Source: Tridacna crocea
Lineage: Eukaryota; Mollusca; Bivalvia; Cardiida; Cardiidae
Direction of reading: 5' to 3'
DNA length: 64,000 nucleotides
Assembly (NCBI GenBank): GCA_943736015.1
Contig: OX031058.1
Location: 883,001 to 947,000 of the forward strand
The notes below the pieces were generated by a model. That model searched no databases. It was not told the origin of the DNA and worked only from the letters and a program-made list of their open reading frames with translations. The position numbers and the translations under genes are program-made. This document shows positions 58,401-64,000 of the stretch, one piece after another; positions within the stretch are counted from its first letter, which is position 1; each line of letters opens with the position of its first letter.

Positions 58401-61400
58401 TAATTCTGAATTGAAATGAATCTGTGTGATCCGTGATACCAAGCAAGTCATCACATAATTATGGATCCATAAAATCCCTCTTGTTGAACAACTGACTTAG
58501 TCATGAGGTGTACTGGTCCTTGAACGTGGTGAAAATTGACCAATAGCAAAAAGTTTTGGCCAGGGTGACCTGGGTCAACACTTTTAGCAGACACACTGAG
58601 TCTTTTCCACACAATCCTGACTTTTAATGACCCTTAAAAGAAGCCTTTGGAAAACTTTGTGGGAAAAGGAGAAACTGCTGGTAACCAGCAGTTTCTCCTT
58701 TTTCCACAATGTTTTCTACCGTTTCCGAATCAAATTTCAGTTTTTGATTCAAATTTATTTAGTCGTCTGAAAATGCTTTCAATTTGGACCAGTCTAAAAT
58801 TTTGTCAAATTTTTGACTAGACCAAATTTAAAGCAGTTACAGACAACAAATTAGGTGTAGCTGAAATGATGATTTATATCTTTGATATGGTAGAAAACAT
58901 GGTGGGAAAAAGAGAAAATGCTGGTTATCAGAATTTTCTTCTTTTCCCACAATGTTTTCAAAGGGCTTTTTTTACAGGGATGTTAAAAGTAGGTATTGTG
59001 TCGTAAAGAGTTAAGCCTTGTTTTCACAGAAAATGACTCAAATTGATATAAATGTACCACTTCTATGATTACAGCTGCATGCCTTACACTGGCAACAAAA
59101 ACAGCAAGAGCAGCAGGAACAGCAGCTACAACAACAAATCCACCAGGAACTTCAGTGGCAGTTAAAGCTGCAAGAACAGGAGCAGAAAAAACAACAGATG
59201 CAACAGGAAATACGCCAGCTTCAGCAGCAACAACAACAACATCAGGATCAGGTGGAACAACAAAAACATCAACAAATACAACAAGAGCTTGAACAACAGT
59301 TGAAGCATCACCAACTTCAGCAACAGCAGAAAGAGAAAGACCACACCCAGCAGAAAGAGTTTCAAGAAAAGCTACAACAACAACAACTCAAACATGAGCA
59401 AGAACAACAGAAACAGTTGTTGCAACAGAGACTTCAAGAGCAGCACCAATTGCAGCAGTTACAGCAGTTACACCAGAACCAGACTGTGCAAGAGCTTCTC
59501 AAGCAACAGGTACCATATGATGGGACGCAACAGCTGAGTGCACTTGATGTTCAGTTGGTGCAAGCAGGTGTAGACTCTCATCAGTTAGAACAAATAAAGG
59601 TAGGCCTGGGATTCTTGCCCTGATCATATTGGGGATATTAAGTCTTTACCAAACGACAAAATTTTAGACATGTCCAAATTGAAAGCATTCGCAGGTGAAA
59701 AATAAAGGTAACTTTATAGGGTAGAAAACATTGTGGGAAGAGGAGTTGTGAAACGATGAGTGAAAATAATGGCCAATTTTTTTCATGAGATGAAAGAAGA
59801 TTTAATTATCTCTTTACCAACAACAAAATTCTGGAATTTTCCAAATTGAAAGCATTTGCAGACATCAAAATAAGGGTGACTAAGAATTAAACCTTGACTG
59901 TAGAAAAGTAGAAAAAAAAACCGTAGGAAAAGGAGAAAATCTTGGTTACCAGCATTTTCTCCTTTTTCCTGAATGTTTTCAGAAGGCTTCTTCCTCTGGG
60001 ATGCAAAAACCAGAGATTGTATGGTAAAGGGTTATTTACCAACAACAAACAGTTATCCTATTAATTTTATTGCCGTTCACTTTTAACATTTCTTTCAGCG
60101 TCTAACTTTTGCTCATCAGATAAAATATGTGCCTTTTTCAAACGAAATAGATCTATTCAACCTCTTTTTTCTTGCAGTTACAACTTCAGCATCAACAAGA
60201 CAAACAGTTACAGTTGTTGTTTGAGCAGCAGCAACAGCAACAAGCCACGGAACAGTCCAATTCATACTGTCAAGTGGCAACGTCCCCGCAGGTCCCACAG
60301 GTGCCACAGTCCCCACATTTGCCCACCTCTCCCACCTATCATCAGTCTTCACATGTTCCACAGAGCCCTCATAATGTCCCTAACTCTCCATTATTGCAGA
60401 GACAAGGGTCTGTAGAACATCTTCAGAGCCCAGGAGTTGAGTATAACAGACAAAACTATCCTCAGGAAATGTCAGAGTTTGGAGGTCTACGTGAAGGAGC
60501 CATAGATCAGTCACTTCTAAATGACCTACAACAACAGTTAAGACTGCAATCACAAAGTGTAGACTTAAACAGCATGCAAGGTATTAGTGGCGAGTTACAA
60601 GCTGTGAGTGCAAATAATGGACAGAATATGAATCAAGGCTTATATCAAAGTGCAAATGTGAACAGAGATCGAGGTGTTCCCATGTCAGACATGAACTTCA
60701 GCCCATCCGTAAATATTCATCATAATAATAGTGCGTTCCAAACTCAGATTTCTGGACCATTTGTTACTAATGGACAGCTGACCGTAGAACCAGCTCAGTT
60801 ATCTTCTAGTGCTAGTACACATCAGACAAGTGAAATTGTGTCTCAGATTATAACAAGTTTAGAGGACCTTGGAGAGGTCCCGCCAGGCTCCATGCAGCAA
60901 ATCCCCAAGCAATCAGATCCTATATTACAAAGTGCTGCTGGCAGTGACTCCAATCTCCATCAAAATCCACAGTTGACTGAAAATGGCATACTTTCCCTGA
61001 AAAACAATTCCTATTCAGAATTTGCTCATAATCCTGTTGTGCAAAATCCACTTGCTCATGTCGGACATGTTCAGTTCTCAACACATAAACCATCATCCAC
61101 ATCAATACCACATTCATCATCGGTATCATCATCTCACATACTTTCAACACCATCATTATCATCAACACAGTCAACCACATCTGTACAGCAAGGCAGTGAT
61201 TCAAGAACTTGTGTGAAACAAGAATTGTTGAATTATTTAGCATCGAAACCATCTTCTCCTAGGGCAGCAACAACGTCACAGTTTTCATTCCAGTTTAATC
61301 AGAATTCAAATAGTGCTAAAAATAGACTTGCGAGTAAAACATCTTTGTCTCCTAATGAACACAGAAACAGTGAAATTAAAAGGAGATTATCTGCTGGTCC

Positions 61401-63208
61401 AGAGGATTATCGCTCCATTATCCAATCTACAGGGAATTATAACTCACTGGAAAATAGAGATTTTATGACAGGAAGGGCTTTTAAATCTCCTTTGACGGGG
61501 CCTGATTTCAAACCCCGCATGAGGAGTAAGTCAGGTGATGATTACAACTTACGACAATGGAGAAATGAAGATCAGTCTTTTATGAGGCCTAAGGATAAGA
61601 CTGATGCGGACTTTTCACATCGGCCTCGGAGTAAAACAGATGAACATTTACTAAAATGGAACAATAAAGACATGTTATCCAGGTCTGACGGAGCTGGAAT
61701 GTTTCGTAATCCTTCTTCAGTTGCACCCGGGTCTTTTAAAATTAAACGTAAACAGAGGCCAGCACCTTTAATCATACCTTCTCATGCTAATCATTGTGGT
61801 TTTCAAAGCCGTTTACGATCTCCAAGAATATGGACGGACAGTCAGGATGGAATCAATTCTGCTCCTGTTCCGTATACTCCGCCGCCAATGTTAAGTCCGT
61901 CTCGGAGAGGGGCAGGCTTGTATTACTCTGTCAGTATGACTCCTCAAATGATGGGACAGGTGAACGCCACTCCATCTACTCCCAGGCCTTCACTTCTTAG
62001 ATCTGGTAAGTAAACACAGCTTTTAGTCAAGAATCTCCTGCCAACCACAGGGTTTTTCAAGTCATTCATTAGTGGCCTAACATCAGCCAAATGAAATACA
62101 ATTGCTGTTACCCAAATGCTGTTTACCACATGATTGTATGTTTTAACAAGCCTGTGGAAAAAAGCTGTCAAAAACTTTCTGGGAAAAGGAGAAAAGGCTG
62201 GTAAATTTGTTGTCTGCAAATGCTTACAATATAGACAAGCTTGAAATGTCAATTTGTAAAGTGTTCTGGTAAAATAGAAAGTAACATTGTGAAAAATTTA
62301 CTTGCATTGTTCATCAAGTCAAGGCATTCATTCTTGAAATGATCTGCTATATACACACTCTGTATTCTTATGACTACAATGTTTTAACTCTTTCCCAAAC
62401 AATCCCTGGTTTTTACGGGTCAGGAATAGAAGCCTTTTGAAAACATTGTGGGAAAAGGAGAAAATGCTGGTAACCAGCATTTTCTCCTTTTCCCACAATG
62501 TTTTCTACCCTACCATATAGAAAAACCATCTTTTTAGCAACTGTTAATTTGCCATTTGCAAAATGTTTTCAGTTTGGTCTGGTCCAAAACTTGCTGTTTG
62601 GGAAAGGTTAAGTTAATTTTGGGATCCATTTTTGATATCAAAATTATGAGATTTGATGATGTTATAAATGTTTATAAATTATTTTTTATGAAATAGTCTG
62701 GAAGAGTGAAGAGGTAATTAGTCCCTTTATGACAAAACCGAAGGGGACCTTAGGTTTGCACTCTGTACGACCACTAGTCTCTGTTTGCCAGTCAGCCTGT
62801 AAATCGGGTTTTTCGAAATGCTGGCAGATATTCAGCTGAATTTTGGTTTGTAAGTGAACCACCATGAGTTACAGATCAAGTTCCAGCTTCTTTCCAGTCC
62901 ACTAATTTTTGACAAAATTATGGGCCTTGGACTTTGAAAGTTTCACCGAAAAAAACGTTGGCAGGTATTGAGCTGACTGTCGGTATGCATATCAACTAGT
63001 ATGAGTTAACATATCAAGTATAAGACTCATTCTGGTCCACCGTTTTTTGAAGAAATTACGGGCCTTGGACCTAGAAAATTTACTGAATAATCTGACAGTT
63101 TTCCTGATCTGGATATCACAATACTGTCAGAATGCTTGTTATATAAATCTTTGCTTTCAGATACAAACCATAATGGTCAAACTCTAAACAGTTGTATACC
63201 TGCATTTG
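40315..63208 (+). CDS. TRERF1/ZNF541-type C2H2 zinc-finger protein, 5' part, runs off window
   Basis: Exons are 40315-40450, 43675-44217, 44937-45153, 47771-48317, 49449-49795, 51021-51126, 52829-53011, 59075-59599 and 60178-62005, with a tentative tenth at 63161. All junctions are GT-AG and in phase, giving 1477 residues before exon 10. Domains: C2H2 fingers at 258-278, 286-306 and 314-336 (the third is C-x4-C), a fourth at 606-626 reading [20 protein letters not shown], a glutamine-rich coil at about 694-868, and a Ser/Pro-rich tail with [17 protein letters not shown] near 1432. By family knowledge, [12 protein letters not shown] plus a YTPPPMLSP block before an ELM2-SANT module marks TRERF1/ZNF541/MIDEAS proteins, which scaffold HDAC1/2 complexes in the nucleus. 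ELM2-SANT is not in the window. The start is chosen because TAG at 40297 is the in-frame upstream stop. Another C2H2 regulator is possible if ELM2-SANT is absent downstream. Confidence 0.82.
40635..40809 (+). mobile_element. TTAA-hairpin element A, cut at the hairpin tip
   Basis: TTAA 40631-40634. The copy stops at GAAAATGCTGG. A 45-bp block (AAATTGAAAGCATCTGCAGA) is duplicated. Confidence 0.75.
40914..41375. mobile_element. Family C element split by a subfamily B element
   Basis: Left part ends GGTTGT then TTAA; right part resumes TTAAAAAAAA and reaches AAGCCCCCTTTTGTCAGAGC. GGTTGTTTAAAAAA is the expected C interior. Confidence 0.82.
41066..41285 (-). mobile_element. TTAA-hairpin element B inside family C
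   Basis: TTAA at 41062-41065 and 41286-41289. The arm pair CACTATGGG/CCCATAGTG carries a matched change from the usual CACTGTGGG. Confidence 0.9.
41596..41783 (+). mobile_element. TTAA-hairpin element B, right end lost
   Basis: TTAA 41592-41595. Core intact at 41700-41762. Confidence 0.78.
41862..42068 (+). mobile_element. TTAA-hairpin element A, paired GAAG/CTTC change
   Basis: Core 41957-42003 has GAAGAAAATGCTGG matched by CCAGCATTTTCTTC. The termini are worn. Confidence 0.7.
42125..42375 (-). mobile_element. tRNA-derived SINE
   Basis: The minus strand has box B GAGTTCGATACCC and ends in the tail whose inverse is GGGGTTTAACGCCATTTTAA. Confidence 0.7.
42540..42752 (+). mobile_element. TTAA-hairpin element A, worn
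   Basis: CCAAACAACAAAATTTTAGA start. The right arm of the core is degraded. Confidence 0.6.
42765..43050. mobile_element. Family G palindrome with tandem right-arm duplication
   Basis: Centre near 42855. CAATTCTAATGAGTACCCAC through CACTTCCTGTACATGT is present twice (from about 42860 and 42950). Confidence 0.72.
43110..43212 (-). mobile_element. SINE fragment
   Basis: CAGAGCACCTATCCATGTTT matches the SINE bodies at 7240 and 9990. Confidence 0.5.
43213..43422 (-). mobile_element. TTAA-hairpin element A, worn
   Basis: The core keeps AAATGCTGGTTAATAACATT, with unmatched changes. Confidence 0.6.
43465..43668. mobile_element. Family G palindrome, six bases before exon 2
   Basis: Centre at 43570 with the pair GAATCGCCTC/GAGGCGATTC, a matched change from CGTC/GACG. 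Its right end reaches almost to the exon 2 acceptor. Confidence 0.78.
43675..44217 (+). CDS. Zinc-finger gene exon 2: low-complexity N-terminal region
   Basis: TTTACAG/GTCTGTCTG to CTGGAG/GTAGGTG. It encodes 181 residues rich in Gly, Ser and Pro with an acidic stretch, and no recognisable fold. The frame joins exons 1 and 3. This looks like a regulatory or activation region, which is inference from composition only. Confidence 0.82.
44260..44460. mobile_element. Family G palindrome in intron 2
   Basis: AGAGCTTCAGAAAAGAGGGA start; centre near 44352; ends CTGCCTCTATCTGGAG. Confidence 0.75.
44480..44765. mobile_element. Composite of two SINE parts in opposite orientation
   Basis: 44490-44620 reads as SINE in reverse (CACCTATCCATGCTC, GGAATGAATCCTGTCAC). 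44620-44765 reads forward (GTGTCCTAGGGCAAGACAC, TGAAATAATGTTGAAAGC). Confidence 0.6.
44937..45153 (+). CDS. Zinc-finger gene exon 3: fingers 1 and most of 2
   Basis: TTTCAG/ATCCTTCC to CCACTT/GTAAGT. A lysine/proline-rich lead is followed by [21 protein letters not shown] and [14 protein letters not shown]. The exon boundary falls inside finger 2, which is completed only by exon 4; this confirms the junction. Confidence 0.9.
45649..45916. mobile_element. Family C element in intron 3
   Basis: GCTCTGTGAAAAGGGGGCCA start, with a strong CAGGTCAGCATGTGCGGATT palindrome near 45695-45740. Confidence 0.78.
46184..46345 (-). mobile_element. TTAA-hairpin element A, worn
   Basis: CAATCCCGA start and TTGTTGTCTGCAGATG. 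The core is decayed to GTGCTGGTATACGTAG. Confidence 0.6.
46952..47075 (-). mobile_element. TTAA-hairpin fragment
   Basis: CTCTTTACCATACAGTCC and a short right part; the hairpin is absent. Confidence 0.5.
47089..47303 (+). mobile_element. TTAA-hairpin element A
   Basis: Right TTAA 47304-47307. The core is slightly mismatched (GCAGGTTACCAGTA). Confidence 0.8.
47516..47736 (+). mobile_element. TTAA-hairpin element A beside exon 4 acceptor
   Basis: Right TTAA 47737-47740, 30 bp before the exon 4 boundary; the pyrimidine tract lies just beyond it. Confidence 0.78.
47771..48317 (+). CDS. Zinc-finger gene exon 4: end of finger 2, finger 3
   Basis: TTTTCAG/GAATGGTC to CTTGCG/GTAAGC. It completes finger 2 (NGHLMTH) and encodes finger 3, [20 protein letters not shown] plus ENHH. 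A Ser/Thr-rich region with [16 protein letters not shown] and related hydrophobic patches follows. Confidence 0.9.
48371..48575 (-). mobile_element. TTAA-hairpin element A, three paired arm changes
   Basis: TGAAATGAAGAAAATGCTG at 48441 is exactly complemented at 48465-48483. The family norm is GGAAAAGGAGAAAATGCTG. Confidence 0.75.
48645..48885 (+). mobile_element. SINE-derived fragment with a tandem duplication
   Basis: GGTTAATGGTACAAGATTCA is present twice (about 48658 and 48694). The tail TGACTGAAATGATGTTGAAA matches other SINEs. Confidence 0.6.
48953..49155. mobile_element. Family D element, right end lost
   Basis: CAACATGCGTAAAGGGGCAT start. It is cut at GCGGACTGCTTTACACAG, where a half TTAA-hairpin element begins. 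Confidence 0.65.
49160..49303 (-). mobile_element. TTAA-hairpin element, half from hairpin tip outward
   Basis: Starts CAGTATTTTCTCC at the former palindrome centre and ends before TTAA 49304-49307. Confidence 0.7.
49449..49795 (+). CDS. Zinc-finger gene exon 5: Gln-rich then Ser/Pro-rich
   Basis: TTATCACAG/CGCATCC to TCAAT/GTAAGT. It encodes a short glutamine-rich helix ([13 protein letters not shown]) and then Ser/Pro repeats such as [17 protein letters not shown], with several SP/TP sites typical of proline-directed phosphorylation. Confidence 0.87.
49838..50054 (-). mobile_element. TTAA-hairpin element, A/B intermediate
   Basis: Core GAAATTGTTGGTATCCAGC with GCAATTTC: the B-type AAATTG arm but the A-type GGTANCC tip. 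The right flank is TTAG. Confidence 0.68.
50300..50536. mobile_element. Family I palindromic element
   Basis: Starts GAGCCCTGTTTTACCAAGG, ends AAAATCGGGCCC. An inverted repeat of TTCCTGGAAATTTTATCT lies near 50450-50500. Confidence 0.7.
50548..50762 (+). mobile_element. tRNA-derived SINE in intron 5
   Basis: Box A-like TGGCTCAGTGGTAAAGTG, box B-like GGTTTGAGTATG; tail CTGAAATAATGTTGAAAGTG. Confidence 0.75.
51021..51126 (+). CDS. Zinc-finger gene exon 6: finger 4 with [12 protein letters not shown]
   Basis: TTACCCAG/GGAAGAAA to TTTAAAAAG/GTAAGG. The 106-nt exon encodes one finger with C-x2-C-x12-H-x3-H spacing, followed by GGYFKK. The [16 protein letters not shown] wording is the most diagnostic family signature in the gene. 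Confidence 0.9.
51168..51362. mobile_element. Family G palindrome in intron 6
   Basis: CAGAGCTCCAGATAAGAGGG start. The centre near 51262 has AATTGTCTC matched by GAGACAATT, a paired change from AATCGTCTC. Confidence 0.8.
51592..51812 (-). mobile_element. TTAA-hairpin element A
   Basis: Right TTAA 51813-51816. The right arm has several unmatched changes. Confidence 0.78.
51926..52138 (-). mobile_element. TTAA-hairpin element A, worn
   Basis: TTAA 51922-51925. Hairpin reduced to ATGCTGGTAACCAACAT. Confidence 0.68.
52310..52800. mobile_element. Family C element with a TTAA-hairpin element at its end
   Basis: ATCATGCTCTGGCAAAATGG start; GCAGATGCA then TTAA at 52564-52567, where the hairpin element begins. 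A TCACAGAG remnant of the C end follows it. Confidence 0.65.
52568..52790 (+). mobile_element. TTAA-hairpin element A beside exon 7
   Basis: It ends 38 bp before exon 7. The right TTAA is lost. Confidence 0.8.
52829..53011 (+). CDS. Zinc-finger gene exon 7 (alternative in-phase donors)
   Basis: TTTTGTAG/GATGCTGC begins the exon, which encodes a lysine-rich segment ([14 protein letters not shown]) and then [13 protein letters not shown]. Two donors keep phase 0: GAAGAG/GTAGAG ending at 52981 and CTCAAA/GTAAAA ending at 53011. I chose the longer one because EEILQKHLK reads like coding sequence. Confidence 0.7.
53089..53645. repeat. About 100-bp direct repeat flanking a family I element
   Basis: GATGGAATAGATCCTGACGG and GCCTCGCATGACCCC occur at 53092-53135 and again at 53535-53570, with the following GACATGTT block also shared. 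The family I element sits between them. Confidence 0.7.
53199..53525. mobile_element. Family I palindromic element
   Basis: GGGCCCTGTTTTACGAAGGC start and inverse end AAAAAGGGGCCCTG. Inner arms CAAAGTTTACGGGACATTTT and AGGAAACTTTG are near-complementary. Confidence 0.72.
53690..54136 (+). mobile_element. TTAA-hairpin element A split by another copy
   Basis: TTAA at 53686-53689 and 54137-54140. Left part ends GGGGTTG, right part resumes TAGCTGGGATTGTGTGGTC. The internal TTAA of this copy served as target. Confidence 0.87.
53888..54108 (-). mobile_element. TTAA-hairpin element A nested in the same family
   Basis: TTAA at 53884-53887 and 54109-54112. Matched outer pair TACTGTGGG/CCCACAGTG. Perfect core, so a young insertion. 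Confidence 0.9.
54273..54492 (-). mobile_element. TTAA-hairpin element A
   Basis: Left TTAA 54269-54272; the right flank is CTAA. Confidence 0.8.
54680..55055 (+). repeat. Mollusc dispersed repeat (TATACCCTCC start)
   Basis: Starts TATACCCTCCAGCTACAAAG and GGTGGGTATACTGGTTTCAC, then repeated CAAAGGTCAAAGGTGAAGG and CTCATGACCTAA blocks. Non-coding. Confidence 0.6.
55195..55480. repeat. Minisatellite, unit about 30 bp
   Basis: GTGACTCAGTGTTCAAGTCA with ATATAAAGG or GTATAGGTG linkers, about nine units. Confidence 0.88.
55489..55709 (-). mobile_element. TTAA-hairpin element A
   Basis: TTAA at 55485-55488 and 55710-55713. Inserted directly next to the minisatellite. Confidence 0.87.
56032..56098. 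repeat. 67-bp palindrome in intron 7
   Basis: GGTGAGTGCAATACTATT and TAAGTGCCTGTA on the left are complemented on the right with about two mismatches. Confidence 0.85.
56200..56408 (-). mobile_element. TTAA-hairpin element A, strongly decayed
   Basis: GATAACCAGGATTTTTTCC and TCTCACATTGTTTTCCACCC remain. Confidence 0.5.
56427..56673. mobile_element. Family C element, worn
   Basis: GCTCTATGAAAAGGATGCTT start; GATGCATTAACCCCCCTTTT end. Confidence 0.65.
56722..56942. mobile_element. TTAA-hairpin element, third subfamily
   Basis: TTAA 56718-56721; right flank TTAT. The outer arms (CCCTTTATTCCATAAGGC) differ from A and B. The core has GCAAAAGGTGAAATTGCTC matched by GAGCAATTTCACCTTTTGC. Confidence 0.8.
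57008..57229 (+). mobile_element. TTAA-hairpin element A, start of a cluster
   Basis: Left TTAA 57004-57007; the right terminus (TTAATGGG then TTTA) abuts the next copy directly. Confidence 0.82.
57230..57413 (-). mobile_element. TTAA-hairpin element A, right hairpin arm replaced
   Basis: After GAAAATGCTGGTAA the sequence becomes AATAAATAATAAATAATAAT, then rejoins the family. Right TTAA 57414-57417. Confidence 0.72.
57418..57644 (-). mobile_element. TTAA-hairpin element A
   Basis: Shares TTAA 57414-57417 with its neighbour; right TTAA 57645-57648. The core is partly worn. Confidence 0.75.
57681..57885 (+). mobile_element. TTAA-hairpin element A
   Basis: Right TTAA 57886-57889; the left terminus is worn. 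Confidence 0.7.
57890..58107 (-). mobile_element. TTAA-hairpin element A
   Basis: Shares TTAA 57886-57889 with its neighbour; right TTAA 58108-58111. The core is intact. Confidence 0.83.
58176..58366 (-). mobile_element. TTAA-hairpin element A, shortened left arm
   Basis: CCCTTCATGGCACAATGCC start. Core intact at 58200-58264. Confidence 0.7.
58417..58597. mobile_element. Family C fragment
   Basis: GTGATCCGTGATACCAAGC to GGGTCAACACTTTTAGCAGA. The end is cut by the next hairpin element. Confidence 0.65.
58598..58803 (-). mobile_element. TTAA-hairpin element A, fused to the next copy
   Basis: Core GAAACTGCTGGTAACCAGC with matched CAGTTTC. The right terminus is missing and runs straight into an inverted neighbour. 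Confidence 0.75.
58804..59010 (+). mobile_element. TTAA-hairpin element A, 60 bp before exon 8
   Basis: Right TTAA 59011-59014. The left terminus is lost in the fusion. Confidence 0.75.
59075..59599 (+). CDS. Zinc-finger gene exon 8: glutamine-rich coil
   Basis: TGATTACAG/CTGCATGC to ATAAAG/GTAGGC. It encodes 175 residues, about half glutamine, mixed with Leu, His, Lys and Glu in a coiled-coil-like pattern, and ends [23 protein letters not shown] and CAA codons are interleaved, so it is not a pure CAG tract. Confidence 0.85.
59642..59744 (+). mobile_element. TTAA-hairpin element A, left half only
   Basis: TTAA 59638-59641; stops at GTGGGAAGAGGAG, before the hairpin tip. Confidence 0.72.
59808..60032 (+). 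mobile_element. TTAA-hairpin element A
   Basis: CTCTTTACCAACAACAAAAT start; GGTAAAGGG end followed by TTAT. Confidence 0.75.
60178..62005 (+). CDS. Zinc-finger gene exon 9: long Ser/Pro/Gln-rich exon
   Basis: CTTGCAG/TTACAACT to AGATCTG/GTAAGTAA. It encodes 609 residues. After a short polyQ come SPxxP repeats, then basic repeats of the form RMRSKSGDD and RPRSKTDEH (about 61510-61650), and finally [20 protein letters not shown] and [13 protein letters not shown]. The YTPPPMLSP block is what I compare with TRERF1/MIDEAS. Confidence 0.9.
62115..62262 (-). mobile_element. TTAA-hairpin element A with hairpin-arm deletion
   Basis: Runs to GAGAAAAGGCTGGTAA, then jumps to ATTTGTTGTCTGCAAATGC. The whole right hairpin arm is missing. 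Confidence 0.72.
62388..62607 (-). mobile_element. TTAA-hairpin element with B-type ends and A-type core
   Basis: TTAA at 62384-62387 and 62608-62611. Ends CTCTTTCCCAAACAATCCC and GTTTGGGAAAGG are B-like; the core GAAAATGCTGGTAACCAGC is A. Confidence 0.82.
62715..63120 (+). repeat. Mollusc dispersed repeat in intron 9
   Basis: Starts CCCTTTATGACAAAACCGAA, with internal repeated units (GGGCCTTGGACTTTGAAAG and GGGCCTTGGACCTAGAAAA, about 140 bp apart). Confidence 0.55.
63161..63208 (+). CDS. Possible exon 10 of zinc-finger gene
   Basis: A good acceptor, CTTTGCTTTCAG/ATACAAAC, keeps the frame and would add [12 protein letters not shown]. Donors after 63193 (GTATAC) or 63208 (GTGGTT) are both weak. 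The open frame runs on into a TTAA-hairpin element, so the true end is undecided and the exon itself may be false. Confidence 0.35.
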
Positions 63209-63259
63209 GTGGTTATAGCATACATTTGTGTATCAGGAATACAAAATTACTGTGGTTGT

Positions 63260-63481
63260 CCCATTACCACACAATCCCTACTTTTGACGACCCTGAAAAA
63301 GAAGGCTTTAGAAAACATTGTGAGAAAAGGAGAAAATGGTGGTTACCAGCATTTTCTCCTTTTCTCACAATGTTTTCTACCCTTCACAAAACAAACTGCA
63401 ATTTTTCAGTCACTTTTATTTTGTCGTCTGCAAATGCTTTCGATTTAGACGAACCTTCTTTTTTTGTCGTTTGGTAATGAG
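63260..63481 (-). mobile_element. TTAA-hairpin element A, paired arm change
   Basis: Right TTAA 63482-63485. GTGAGAAAAGG is matched by CCTTTTCTCAC. One tip change (ATGGTGG) is unmatched. Confidence 0.85.
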
Positions 63482-63632
63482 TTAAGTCTCAAGACAGTGA
63501 TGATTTATAAAACAAGTCACTGTCGATGAATATAGTTATTTAGGGTTGCCATCAGTCTTAGTTTCCAACTTCTGCTCTCCATAAGGGTCGCTAGGGTACT
63601 GCATATAATAAACTTCATTTAATGTTTGTCAA

Positions 63633-63997
63633 CCCTTTACCAAAATACAACATTTTGGAATATCTCAATTTAAAGCAATTGCAAGTGACAAAATGAATGT
63701 AGCTTAACCCTTTCTGCAGTAAAAGTCTTTTGAAAATACTGTGGGAAAAGGAGAAATTGCTCGTTACGAGCAATTTCTCCTTTTCCCACAGTGTTTTTAC
63801 CCTTTTTGAGAACTTGTTGCCATTTTCTCCAAATCTAAAATTGTCGTCTGCAAACTCTTTCAGTTTGAAACAGTCCAAAATTTATCGTTTGGGAAAGAGG
63901 GTTAATGCTGGTTACCAGCATTTCTTTCTTTTCCCATAATGTTTACAAAAGTACCTTTCTGTGGGATAGTTTAAACTCAGGATTGTGTGATAAAGGG
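63633..63997 (+). mobile_element. TTAA-hairpin element A carrying a nested B element
   Basis: Left flank TCAA; it ends at the window edge with GATAAAGGG then TTA. The B insertion replaces part of the left hairpin arm region. Confidence 0.78.
63708..63901 (-). mobile_element. TTAA-hairpin element B nested in an A element
   Basis: TTAA at 63704-63707 and 63902-63905. Core GAAATTGCTCGTTACGAGC is perfect. The left terminus is shortened. Confidence 0.87.
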
Positions 63998-64000
63998 TTA

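Noticed and set aside
59065..59365. Alternative-frame ORFs over exon 8 (Thr/Ala-rich on +, Leu-rich on -)
   Set aside because: Shadows of the CAG/CAA-rich exon; splice phase and flanking exons fix the glutamine frame.

Overview
The window is animal nuclear DNA, most likely from a bivalve mollusc. It is AT-rich and carries spliced genes with GT-AG introns. One gene encodes a secreted C1q-domain protein of the type expanded in bivalves. Dispersed palindromic elements and tRNA-headed SINEs fill most of the remaining sequence. The palindromic family with a GATCAGCCTGCGCAG core reminds me of dreissenid mussels, but that is recollection and I could not test it. There are no bacterial-type operons, CRISPR arrays or viral genes.

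Two genes are supported. (1) Minus strand, 15067-20075: four coding exons whose phases join into a 251-residue secreted protein. It has a signal peptide, a coiled coil, a KRRKR basic site and a C-terminal C1q domain, so it resembles an innate-immunity lectin-like factor. (2) Plus strand, 40315 to about 62005 and continuing beyond the window: nine coding exons joining in phase into at least 1477 residues. It has three clustered C2H2 fingers, a fourth finger ending in [12 protein letters not shown], a glutamine-rich exon, and a late YTPPPMLSP motif. These features point to the TRERF1/ZNF541/MIDEAS family of HDAC-complex scaffolds. The ELM2-SANT part that defines the family should lie downstream of the window.

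Layout. 1-14 kb: repeat mosaic with a 23-bp minisatellite at 5.4-6.1 kb. 14.4-20.1 kb: the C1q gene with a minisatellite just past its 3' end. 20.1-40.2 kb: no convincing gene, only mobile elements, including a 2.8-kb TIR element, a 1.26-kb mollusc repeat and several foldback elements. 40.3-64 kb: the zinc-finger gene, whose introns are packed with the same elements.

The dominant feature is a family of about 220-bp non-coding elements, called TTAA-hairpin elements here. About 70 recognisable copies cover roughly a fifth to a quarter of the window. Each begins CCC, ends GGG or GAG, and is flanked by TTAA. At its centre is a near-perfect palindrome of about 60 bp built around GAAAATGCTGGTAACCAGC (subfamily A) or GAAATTGCTCGTAACGAGC (subfamily B). 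Copies inserted into other repeats, and into each other, reveal the empty sites and show a TTAA target duplication, as in piggyBac-type or Kolobok-type non-autonomous elements. Many copies carry substitutions matched on both palindrome arms, so the hairpin has been preserved while its sequence changed. I regard this as the most interesting signal in the window. Strand for these elements is a convention: + means the arm with AAACGACAAAATTTTAGA comes first.
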